A DNA stretch of 64,000 bases, from assembly GCA_000964245.1 (NCBI GenBank), contig LANB01000001.1:3165501-3229500 (forward strand), in the 5' to 3' direction. Origin of the DNA: Cellvibrionaceae bacterium 1162T.S.0a.05 (GTDB taxonomy: Bacteria; Pseudomonadota; Gammaproteobacteria; Pseudomonadales; Cellvibrionaceae). Below the pieces are notes generated by a model that was not told the origin of the DNA, searched no databases, and worked only from the letters and a program-made list of their open reading frames with translations. Shown in pieces: positions 45,377 to 52,168 of this stretch. The translations under genes and the position numbers were made by a program. Within the stretch, counting starts at the first letter, position 1; each line of letters opens with the position of its first letter.

Positions 45377-45933
45377 TGTAAACGGCTTTCCAGGTCTGGC
45401 CTGACACGTTCGTCCGGTGTTTTTTCATAGCTGCCGATATAGATAAAACCGGCGATTTTCTCGTGACTCTGCAAATTCAACAGGGCATCGACTTTGGCCG
45501 AAAAGCTGTACCACTCGGTTAACCACTGTGCGCCGTAACCCAGGGCCAGAGCTGCCACCAATATGTTTTGGCAGGCCGCGCCCACCGACAATTCCTGTTC
45601 CCAGACCGGCACTTTGGGGTGCTGCAGGTCGGGGCTGGCAATAACCGCAATCACCAGCGGCGCCCGCGTCAGGCGTGAACTTTCAAAATCCACCAGTTTT
45701 GCACTCGCATCGGGGTTCTCTTCCTGAAAAATCGCACCCAGCTTTTTACTGAAATCGTCGCGCGCGTCGCCTTCAAATACCACAAAACGCCAGGGGCCAA
45801 TTTTGCCGTGGTCGGGCACGCGGTGGGCCGCGCGCAGTATTTGTTGCAGTTCCTCCTGGGAGGGGCCGGGGGCCTGCATATCATTGGCCACCACTGAGCG
45901 GCGGCTGAGCAGTTTGTCGATAAATTGTGTCAT
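45361..45933 (-). CDS. Nitroreductase family protein (YdjA-type)
   Basis: A 190-residue FMN-dependent nitroreductase-like protein with LLSRRSVVANDMQAPGPS, RVPDHGKIGPWRFVVFEGD and LGYGAQWLTEW, which fit the short YdjA subfamily. Physiological substrate unknown. Confidence 0.86.
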   Translation of the reverse strand: MTQFIDKLLSRRSVVANDMQAPGPSQEELQQILRAAHRVPDHGKIGPWRFVVFEGDARDDFSKKLGAIFQEENPDASAKLVDFESSRLTRAPLVIAVIASPDLQHPKVPVWEQELSVGAACQNILVAALALGYGAQWLTEWYSFSAKVDALLNLQSHEKIAGFIYIGSYEKTPDERVRPDLESRLHYWAE

Positions 45934-45948
45934 AAGAATTTTAAAAAC

Positions 45949-45976
45949 GTGGGTTAGATTATGTGGGTTACATTAT
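45949..45976. repeat. Two tandem 14-bp repeats upstream of gltX
   Basis: GTGGGTTAGATTAT (45949-45962) and GTGGGTTACATTAT (45963-45976) sit directly before and overlap the -35 region of the gltX promoter candidate. They may be a regulator site; no regulator is identified. Confidence 0.5.
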
Positions 45977-45997
45977 GTGAAAGTCCGCAAGTATAAT
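45968..45997 (+). promoter_or_regulatory. Candidate sigma-70 promoter of gltX
   Basis: TTACAT (45968-45973), an 18-bp spacer, and TATAAT (45992-45997), 36 bp before the gltX ATG at 46034. Confidence 0.6.
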
Positions 45998-46033
45998 TCG
46001 CGCCTTGTAATAATTTAAGTCGGAACTCCAAAC

Positions 46034-47530
46034 ATGACCGTTCGTACGCGTATCGCGCCTTCGCCCACCGGCGACCCTCACGTAGGCACTGCCTATATTG
46101 CTCTGTTTAATTTATGTTTTGCTCGCAAACACGGCGGACAGTTTATTTTACGTATTGAAGATACCGATCAGGAACGTTCGACACCGGAATCCGAGCAAGC
46201 CATTCTCGATTCCCTTCGCTGGTTGGGCCTCGATTGGGATGAAGGCCCCGATGTGGGCGGCGATTGTGGCCCTTATCGTCAGAGTGAGCGCAAGGCAATC
46301 TATCAAAAACACGTCGATCAGTTGTTGGCTTCTGGCCACGCTTTTAAATGTTATCGCACACCGGAAGAGTTGGATGCGCTTCGCAATGCCCGCCGCGAAG
46401 CCGGGGTGAACAGCGCATTGAAAGCGTCGGACCTCAAACTGGATGATGCGGAAGTTGCCAAACGCGAAGCGGCAGGTGCGCCCTATGTGGTGCGTATGGT
46501 GGTGCCGGAAGAAGAGGGCCGTTGCGAGGTTGAGGATTTACTGCGCGGCACCCTCGAATTGGATTGGAACCTTGTGGATGCACAGATTTTGATGAAATCT
46601 GACGGCATGCCCACCTACCACCTCGCGAATGTGGTGGATGACCATCTAATGAAAATCACCCACGTAATTCGCGGAGAAGAGTGGATTAACTCTGCGCCCA
46701 AGCACCTTTTACTTTACAAGTATTTCGGTTGGGAGCCGCCCGTATTGTGCCATTTGCCACTGCTGCGCAACCCGGATAAAAGCAAACTCAGCAAACGTAA
46801 AAACCCCACCAGCATTTTGTACTACCAGCGCATGGGGTATTTGCCTGAAGCCTTGTGTAACTACCTCGGGCGCATGGGTTGGTCCATGCCCAATGGCGAA
46901 GAAAAATTCAGCCTGGATGCCATGCTGGAAAATTTTGACATCAGCCGCGTTTCGCTTGGCGGCCCAATTTTCGATGTGGAAAAACTTAACTGGTTAAACG
47001 GTTTGTGGATACGCGAAGAACTGGATGACGTTGAACTGGGGCAAAAACTTAAATCCTGGTTGCTCAATCAGCAAAAGCTGATGGAAGTGATTCCCCATGT
47101 GAAGCAACGTATGGAAGTGCTGAGTGATTTTATCCCCATGGTCGCTTTTTTGGCATCGGGCAAACTCCCTGTTACAGAGAGTGATTATGCGGCGAATAAA
47201 CTGGACATCGAGACCCAGAAAAAAATACTGCAATTTGCCTTGTGGAAACTGGAAGCCTTGCGCAGTTGGCAACGCGATGACATTTTCTCTTGCCTCAAAG
47301 CGCTGGCCGATGCCATGGAAATTAAATTAAAGGATTTTCTCGCGCCCTTGTTTATTGCTGTCTCGGGTTCGACCGCCTCCTTTTCCGTGATGGACGCCAT
47401 GGTGCTGCTGGGTTCAGACCTGAGCCGCGCACGCTTGCGCGACGGTATCGAAACCCTCGGTGGCGCAGGCAAGAAAGTGCTCAAGCGCTACGAAAAGGAA
47501 TTTGCTGACTTGGGTGCTCGGGAAAACTAG
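46034..47530 (+). CDS. gltX: Glutamate--tRNA ligase
   Basis: Class I aminoacyl-tRNA synthetase charging tRNA-Glu. The 498-residue protein has the HIGH-type site [18 protein letters not shown] and the KMSKS-type site KLSKRKN, and the typical C-terminal anticodon-binding helical domain. Length is normal for bacterial GluRS. The start follows AGTCGGAACTCC. A cupin gene follows after six bases. Confidence 0.96.
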   Translation: MTVRTRIAPSPTGDPHVGTAYIALFNLCFARKHGGQFILRIEDTDQERSTPESEQAILDSLRWLGLDWDEGPDVGGDCGPYRQSERKAIYQKHVDQLLASGHAFKCYRTPEELDALRNARREAGVNSALKASDLKLDDAEVAKREAAGAPYVVRMVVPEEEGRCEVEDLLRGTLELDWNLVDAQILMKSDGMPTYHLANVVDDHLMKITHVIRGEEWINSAPKHLLLYKYFGWEPPVLCHLPLLRNPDKSKLSKRKNPTSILYYQRMGYLPEALCNYLGRMGWSMPNGEEKFSLDAMLENFDISRVSLGGPIFDVEKLNWLNGLWIREELDDVELGQKLKSWLLNQQKLMEVIPHVKQRMEVLSDFIPMVAFLASGKLPVTESDYAANKLDIETQKKILQFALWKLEALRSWQRDDIFSCLKALADAMEIKLKDFLAPLFIAVSGSTASFSVMDAMVLLGSDLSRARLRDGIETLGGAGKKVLKRYEKEFADLGAREN

Positions 47531-47536
47531 CCCGGC

Positions 47537-48004
47537 GTGGACAAACAAGCCTGGATCACAAAACTCCAACTGGAAGCCCACCCGCTGGAAGGCGGGTATT
47601 TTCGCCGGACCTATGAAAGCGAACACTTTATTGGGGAGCGCAAGCTCCTCACCTCCATTTACTACATGCTCACCGACGACAGCCCCATCGGCTACATGCA
47701 CCGCAACCGCTCCGACATTCTGCATTATTACCATGCCGGTTCGAGCTTGCGCTATCTCCTGCTGGACGAAGCGGGCCATTTGCAGGAGCAACGTCTGGGA
47801 ATAGATGCAGGCGCCAGCCCACAACTTCTCGTCCCGGGTGGGGTATGGAAAATCGCCATTCTGGAAGTGGGTGAATACAGCCTTATCAGCGAAGCCGTCT
47901 CGCCAGGCTTTGAATACCGCGACAACACCCTCGCCAAGGTAGAAGAAATACAGGCCCTGTATCCAGACCTTTACCCCGAAATCCAGCAGTGGATCAAAGT
48001 CTGA
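47537..48004 (+). CDS. Cupin domain protein (DUF985 family)
   Basis: A 155-residue protein with the DUF985 pattern: KLQLEAHPLEGGYFRRTYES, SIYYMLTDDSPIGYMHRNRSDILHYYHAG, LLVPGGVWKIAILEVGEYSLISEAVSPGFEY. Beta-barrel cupin; function unknown. The start is a GTG directly after gltX, so co-transcription is likely. Confidence 0.86.
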   Translation: MDKQAWITKLQLEAHPLEGGYFRRTYESEHFIGERKLLTSIYYMLTDDSPIGYMHRNRSDILHYYHAGSSLRYLLLDEAGHLQEQRLGIDAGASPQLLVPGGVWKIAILEVGEYSLISEAVSPGFEYRDNTLAKVEEIQALYPDLYPEIQQWIKV

Positions 48005-48010
48005 ATTATA

Positions 48011-48039
48011 TTGACACCTTACAGCCCCATAACTACAAT
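48011..48039 (+). promoter_or_regulatory. Strong sigma-70 promoter of the tRNA-Ala region
   Basis: TTGACA (48011-48016), 17-bp spacer, TACAAT (48034-48039), followed by a G/C-rich discriminator (GCCGACCC), as in stable-RNA promoters. It lies just before the first tRNA-like unit. Confidence 0.8.
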
Positions 48040-48053
48040 GCCGACCCTCTTTT

Positions 48054-48151
48054 GGGGCCTTAGCTCAGCTGGGAGAGCTCAACACTGGTGGTGTTGAGGC
48101 GGTCCGACGTATCGGCAGCGGTTCGATTAAAAAAGCACCGCTGACCAGTGT
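48054..48151 (+). pseudogene. tRNA-Ala-like unit 1, 3' part replaced
   Basis: Acceptor 5' strand, D arm and anticodon arm are kept, with anticodon-loop CTGGTGG (GGT at positions 34-36, instead of GGC). After GTTGAGG the sequence diverges: CGGTCCGACGTATCGG, then CAGCGGT (48116-48122) pairing with ACCGCTG (48137-48143), then ACCAGTGT (48144-48151), which is complementary to ACACTGGT (48082-48089) of its own anticodon arm. There is no 3' acceptor strand or CCA. Confidence 0.7.
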
Positions 48152-48169
48152 AAAATATGAAAAGTTTAT

Positions 48170-48266
48170 GGGGCCATAGCTCGGCTGGGAGAGCGCAACA
48201 CTGGCGGTGTTGAGGCGGTCCGACGTATCGGCAGCGGTTCGAATAAAAAGTACCGCTGGCCAGCGT
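48170..48266 (+). pseudogene. tRNA-Ala-like unit 2, 3' part replaced
   Basis: As unit 1, with anticodon-loop CTGGCGG (GGC). CAGCGGT (48232-48238) pairs with ACCGCTG (48252-48258), and GCCAGCGT (48259-48266) faces ACACTGGC (48198-48205) with one A-C mismatch. The T-to-C change in the loop relative to unit 1 is matched by an A-to-G change in the tail. Confidence 0.7.
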
Positions 48267-48284
48267 AAAATATGATAAGTTTTT

Positions 48285-48360
48285 GGGGCCTTAGCTCAGC
48301 TGGGAGAGCGCAACACTGGCAGTGTTGAGGTCAGCGGTTCGATCCCGCTAGGCTCCACCA
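48285..48360 (+). tRNA. tRNA-Ala (anticodon GGC)
   Basis: 76 nt with acceptor GGGGCCT/AGGCTCC, D arm TAGCTCAGCTGGGAGAGC, anticodon stem CAACA/TGTTG around CTGGCAG (anticodon GGC), T arm AGCGG-TTCGATC-CCGCT and encoded CCA. All arms pair. Confidence 0.97.
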
Positions 48361-48369
48361 ATAAAAAAA

Positions 48370-48398
48370 CCCTCGCTCGCAAGAGCGGGGGTTTTTTT
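48370..48398 (+). terminator. Intrinsic terminator of the tRNA unit
   Basis: CCCTCGCTC (48370-48378), loop GCAA, GAGCGGGGG (48383-48391) followed by seven T. Confidence 0.92.
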
Positions 48399-48424
48399 AT
48401 TGTGATTTCACGAATAAACACGAA

Positions 48425-48447
48425 GCTCAGCAGGGAGAGCGCAACAC
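48425..48447 (+). repeat. Fourth tRNA-Ala 5'-half fragment after the terminator
   Basis: 23 bases matching the D-arm to anticodon-stem part of the tRNA-Ala (48296-48318) with a single mismatch (A for T in GCTCAGC(A/T)GGGAGAGC). Acceptor and 3' half are missing. It abuts the island gene that ends at 48469. Confidence 0.75.
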
Positions 48448-48468
48448 CTGCCGCACACTCCTTTCTGT

Positions 48469-49818
48469 TTAATCCACTGTATCCCACAGCAAGTTAAATC
48501 TGCGCTCTTCAATTTTTGCTCGATCTTTCAATCCAGCAGCGCGGCAAAGATCAGGTGAAAACACGCGGTTTTCCGGCTTGCCCTTTAATGCGCTATCGAT
48601 CTTTTCCAAAATCTCTTCCGGCTTCATATCGGCAGGCGCTGCAATGCGGCCTGTAACAACATGCTTTTTCTCACGCTCTTTATGTTCATGGTCAATCTCT
48701 TCGCTGCGCCAGCATATTGAACATAAAACGGAGTAATTTTCTGTGTGGGAATAGATCACCGCATCTTTATCTAAAAGCTCGCTGAGATCGTTAAGTTCAT
48801 TCTCATTTTCTTGTGTGCCCGCAAAATCAAAGAACTGGTAATTATTCTTCCTTAATGTAGCTAGATGGGGAAAAACAGGGATTTGTTGATCGCCATATTT
48901 GTGATAAGTGACAGGTGCACCATCAAATAAAATGACATCACCATAATCCACGCCCAAATTCTGATATAAAACACTTCGGATAATGCCGTGGCACGGGCTT
49001 AAACGCTCAACCCAAATTGTCTCTTCTAATCCGGGGTCATCATGCTCGCAGTCACGTTCGGCCAATGGCCTTTGAGCAAGCCTGACCTTACAAGACGGAT
49101 ATCCACCCTCAGGAAGACCAAACCTTCCCATTTCGACCTTATTGCCGATATCTTTCCAGACACTGAGCGCAATTTCACCCTGACCCGATCCGGTGGCGCA
49201 AATCCCCAAATTCCACTGATAGCTATCGCTGATCTCATCTGCCAGTTCGATTGCTTTTTGATTGGTCTTTACGCCTTCGGCAAATTGGCCTCTGGTTTTA
49301 TAGAACAGACCTTGGTTGTAATGCGCCCAGGATGTATCAGGGAGCAATTCCACCAAACGTGCATAACTCTTTTTTGCAAGATCATCATATTGGCGACCCA
49401 TGAGTCTTGCGGTGCAAGATAGCGCTTCAACAATTAGCGCTTCCTTTTTCTTATCGCTAATTGTCAGAGACATTTCAGAAAGTCTCTTGATGATTTTCTC
49501 AAAGATAGGGTGGTAGGGCGGAGGATCATTCAGATAGTCCAAATCCCGCCCCGCTTCCATGGCGCCGCCTAGCAGAATGATAATATCGTCATTATCGTTA
49601 TGGGCATCAAAAATTTGATCCAGTATCTCCAATGATTGCTCGATTGTTAGATGCCCTTTACGGACGATATCAATCAAAGCATCTGCAGCGACTTCGTTGG
49701 ACCTTTGCGCTTTTACAAGCGGCGCTAAAGCCTTCCATGATTCATCGCTATTAGAAGCATCTACAGCCTCATCATGGATTTGTTTTATCTTCTTATCGGT
49801 GAGTTTACGTCTCAACAT
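48469..49818 (-). CDS. TPR-containing hypothetical protein
   Basis: A 449-residue cytoplasmic protein. Tetratricopeptide-like helices occupy about 150-225 (ARLVELLPDTSWAHYNQGLF, GQFAEGVKTNQKAIELADEI). The C-terminal half (about 230-449) has scattered Cys/His (CKVRLAQ, LSPCHGIIRSVLYQNLGVDYGDVILFDG, SVLCSICWRSEEIDHEH) and no family that I know. It is the first gene of the accessory island beside tRNA-Ala, in inverted orientation. Confidence 0.6.
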   Translation of the reverse strand: MLRRKLTDKKIKQIHDEAVDASNSDESWKALAPLVKAQRSNEVAADALIDIVRKGHLTIEQSLEILDQIFDAHNDNDDIIILLGGAMEAGRDLDYLNDPPPYHPIFEKIIKRLSEMSLTISDKKKEALIVEALSCTARLMGRQYDDLAKKSYARLVELLPDTSWAHYNQGLFYKTRGQFAEGVKTNQKAIELADEISDSYQWNLGICATGSGQGEIALSVWKDIGNKVEMGRFGLPEGGYPSCKVRLAQRPLAERDCEHDDPGLEETIWVERLSPCHGIIRSVLYQNLGVDYGDVILFDGAPVTYHKYGDQQIPVFPHLATLRKNNYQFFDFAGTQENENELNDLSELLDKDAVIYSHTENYSVLCSICWRSEEIDHEHKEREKKHVVTGRIAAPADMKPEEILEKIDSALKGKPENRVFSPDLCRAAGLKDRAKIEERRFNLLWDTVD

Positions 49819-50404
49819 TTAACCTTAAAGTCCTTGGAAATTCTTATTTAATGTTTCATAGAAAACACGTCCATTTTCTGGCCCTGTAGGCCGAAAAGGC
49901 AAGTAGTTATTGTTTTTACAGCTTCCACCGGTATACCTTGGGTGAATGCCAGGCAGGTCAAAACCACTGGCAATGCTCCCGTTGCATCCTTCTCGGCTAT
50001 GGCGCACAGCTGGTATTGAGCCTTGATACACCAGTGAATGTTTGGCTGTTCAACTGTTTCTCCAGTGACGGACGACCAAGAGATCCTATTGGGTGTGGTG
50101 GATGATATAGGTGTCAACTCTCGGAATTTATCGCTTAAGGGGTTCTAATTCCGTGTTTGGCGCGAATAAATGCCTCGCAAATAGAAAGGTTACGTTACTA
50201 TTGAGCGGTGATAAAAATGAGTAATAGACAAAAAATGACAATGAACTAGTCGCTTCGAATTTTTATGTTGTTGATAATAGAGAGTTGCGGGGTGAGCTTG
50301 GCCACATGAAACTGTTGTGTAGATATGTTAAATAATGCGGTTGGTAGTTGAGTTATCATTCGCCAAATATGCTGGTTGTTTTGCGTTAGAGCGGGTTTCG
50401 ACCC
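49819..50404. other. Gene-poor stretch of the island
   Basis: 586 bp without a convincing gene. Two overlapping minus-strand frames at about 49825-50145 look like pieces of a decayed coding region: one ends with PRYTGGSCKNNNYLPFR and the other contains NPLSDKFRELTPISSTTPN; neither has a good start. The rest (50150-50400) is AT-rich with many stops on both strands. Confidence 0.45.
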
Positions 50405-51169
50405 TTAGCGGGCATTAAAAGTAGAGCCCTGCGTGCGCAACGGGTCAGCCACACCGAACTCGGTCTTCACCGCATCAAAGTGATAAATACCCGTCTGCGG
50501 CACCTTGCCAAAACGTTCCAGGGAGTAGTTTTGATCCTCAAGGGATTTATCAAACAAGGTGATGCCGTTGCGCTTTAATTCCAGGTTCACAATGGAATCA
50601 TCCAGCAAGTGTGAGCGACGAATGCGCACCGGGCTAGTAGTGCGATTTTGGTTCACAAAGTTCTTAAAGCGGTTTTCACCGGCCACACCGCCGTTCATCA
50701 CATCCCGATAGATACGTGGCACTGTCAAACGCTGGGTTTGGGAAATGCCCAAAATCCCTTCTGCACGAATCGAGGCAACTCGATTGTTATCGAGTTGTGC
50801 CTGAGTTGGTTCGCCCGTTTCCACTTCCAGTACTACGTTTTCACCCGGTAGGGTCACCAGTGAAGTCAGGTTTTGACCCTCTTGTGTGGTCATGGAAAAA
50901 TCCGCAAAGGGAATAATCCACTTGCCATCACGAATGGACTCACCCTTAAACTTCTGGATCATCCGCAAAACCGTACCGAAAACGTCAATCAGGGAATCAC
51001 CATTGAGTGATAACGTCACCCGACGCAACTGGTTATTGTTCAAGTTATCACCGTGAATAGTAACTTCCTTATAAGTAATCCCGGCGGGCAGTTGTAAGTT
51101 AAACTTACCGTTATAGCCGTTGGCAGAGGAGCCATTAAAGGCATCGAATTCGATTTCAGTGTGTCGCAT
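50405..51169 (-). CDS. PM2-like (corticovirus) major capsid protein P2
   Basis: A 254-residue protein whose layout follows phage PM2 P2 (269 residues): an N-terminal strand set (NGKFNLQLPAGITYKEVTIHG, RRVTLSLNGDSLIDVFGT), a middle part with charged strand pairs (KWIIPFADFSM, LVTLPGENVVLEVETGE), then RVASIRAEGILGISQTQ and VPRIYRDVMNGG, and a second jelly-roll half with SIVNLELKRNGITLFDKSLEDQNYSLERFGKVPQTG, close to P2 KWRDLLKKADNDYILEQYGK. P2 is a double jelly-roll coat protein of tailless, lipid-containing dsDNA viruses. The neighbouring short ORF (51179-51271) is membrane-spanning. No packaging ATPase, spike or replication gene is in the window, so it may be a remnant or satellite-like. Confidence 0.8.
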   Translation of the reverse strand: MRHTEIEFDAFNGSSANGYNGKFNLQLPAGITYKEVTIHGDNLNNNQLRRVTLSLNGDSLIDVFGTVLRMIQKFKGESIRDGKWIIPFADFSMTTQEGQNLTSLVTLPGENVVLEVETGEPTQAQLDNNRVASIRAEGILGISQTQRLTVPRIYRDVMNGGVAGENRFKNFVNQNRTTSPVRIRRSHLLDDSIVNLELKRNGITLFDKSLEDQNYSLERFGKVPQTGIYHFDAVKTEFGVADPLRTQGSTFNAR

Positions 51170-51178
51170 AGAACCGCC

Positions 51179-51271
51179 TTAACCAATGGTGCGCTTCACT
51201 GAAGCGACGGTATTGGAGGCCCAAACGACTCCTGCAGATACCAAAAGCGCAATTACAGCTACTGTTAGCAT
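51179..51271 (-). CDS. Small single-helix membrane protein, 30 residues (not in usual gene finders' range)
   Basis: MLTVAVIALLVSAGVVWASN is one hydrophobic helix followed by a short basic tail (TVASVKRTIG). The stop lies 10 bases before the capsid gene start, and the same strand and spacing suggest one transcript. PM2-type viruses encode several tiny membrane proteins of the internal membrane, so it may be one of those; no sequence match can be claimed. Confidence 0.5.
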   Translation of the reverse strand: MLTVAVIALLVSAGVVWASNTVASVKRTIG

Positions 51272-51457
51272 GTTTTTTTGGAACGTGGCATATAAATCAT
51301 CCCATTAAGAAAAAATGAATACGTTGATCAATTTCTAGAGGTTAGAATCACTTTCCGGAGTGTTGTCAATACTTTTTGTGGGGTGGTTATTGCCAATTGG
51401 AGAAGATTAAAACCAATATGTTGGGGATAGGTTAATAATAAAAATACGGACTAAGAT

Positions 51458-52168
51458 ATGTCGATAAATATTATCTATAAAAATGAAAACAATGTAGATA
51501 GTGCAGAAAAAGAGAATTCAGGTGTCGTTTGTAGCTTAGTAGTAGAAATAAATGATATCGAAGAGAGAACAACAGCCATTGTAGAAAGCATAATTGATAC
51601 TAGTTGGATATCTTCTTTAGATGCAGTTGATCAAGTTTCGATTAGTGCATGCTCGGCCAAAACAATTTTGAAAATGGTTAACGTTCTTAAATCTCGCACT
51701 GATAGCGAATTATCTGAAGAAGCTGGTGAGTACATCATTTCTTCAACCGCACACGAGTTACTTGAAAAAGAGTTTGGTCACGCCCTTGTCCCTCTAGCCG
51801 AAATAATTAAGGAAAGGCTAAGCGGGAACGGTGGCTTTGATTTTCATAGTGAATCGAATTCCAAATTAATCACATTTGGAGAAGCTAAATATAGTGGAAA
51901 AACCAACCCACACGGCAAAGCTGTAAATCAGATACTTGATTTCATTCAAGAAGAAAAAGACGATGCAGAATTATCTCTTATTAAACTTTTCGTTTCCAAA
52001 GACGCTGTTAAGAATGCTGTCAACAATCAAAAGTCGTATGCTGCAGCGTTTTCAATTAACTCTGATAACTTTACTACTATAATAAAGAACGCTGAAAAAA
52101 ATAGACTATCAGAGATTTTAAAATTAACTGATGAATATTACGTTGTGGGAGTAAAAATCAGTGATTGA
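51458..52168 (+). CDS. PD-(D/E)XK-like nuclease of a Hachiman-type defence pair (HamA-like)
   Basis: A 236-residue protein with N-terminal helical/strand region and a C-terminal nuclease-like core: Asp128 in GGFDFH, then a strand ending in FGEAKY (Glu142, Lys144), i.e. D-X13-E-X-K. Later helices resemble the restriction-endonuclease fold. HamA of Hachiman is such a nuclease (DUF1837 family) paired with a DExH helicase, and the partner gene follows with an 8-bp overlap (its start GTG is at 52161). The gene is AT-rich (about 35% G+C) unlike its surroundings. Another nuclease-helicase system is possible. Confidence 0.6.
   Translation: MSINIIYKNENNVDSAEKENSGVVCSLVVEINDIEERTTAIVESIIDTSWISSLDAVDQVSISACSAKTILKMVNVLKSRTDSELSEEAGEYIISSTAHELLEKEFGHALVPLAEIIKERLSGNGGFDFHSESNSKLITFGEAKYSGKTNPHGKAVNQILDFIQEEKDDAELSLIKLFVSKDAVKNAVNNQKSYAAAFSINSDNFTTIIKNAEKNRLSEILKLTDEYYVVGVKISD

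Larger units (their letters stand above)
48054..48360 (+). repeat. Three tandem tRNA-Ala-derived units (about 115 bp each)
   Basis: Units start at 48054, 48170 and 48285 with GGGGCC(T/A)TAGCTC. The first 53 bases of each are a tRNA-Ala 5' half. Units 1 and 2 then share a different 3' part, while unit 3 is a full tRNA. Confidence 0.85.

Noticed and set aside
48121-48284. Functional tRNAs in units 1 and 2
   Set aside because: The acceptor 3' strand, a normal T loop and CCA are missing, so they cannot be charged as ordinary tRNAs.
50246-50359. Minus-strand frame of 37 codons after the capsid gene
   Set aside because: No ribosome-binding site, no protein-like pattern, AT-rich context gives such frames by chance.
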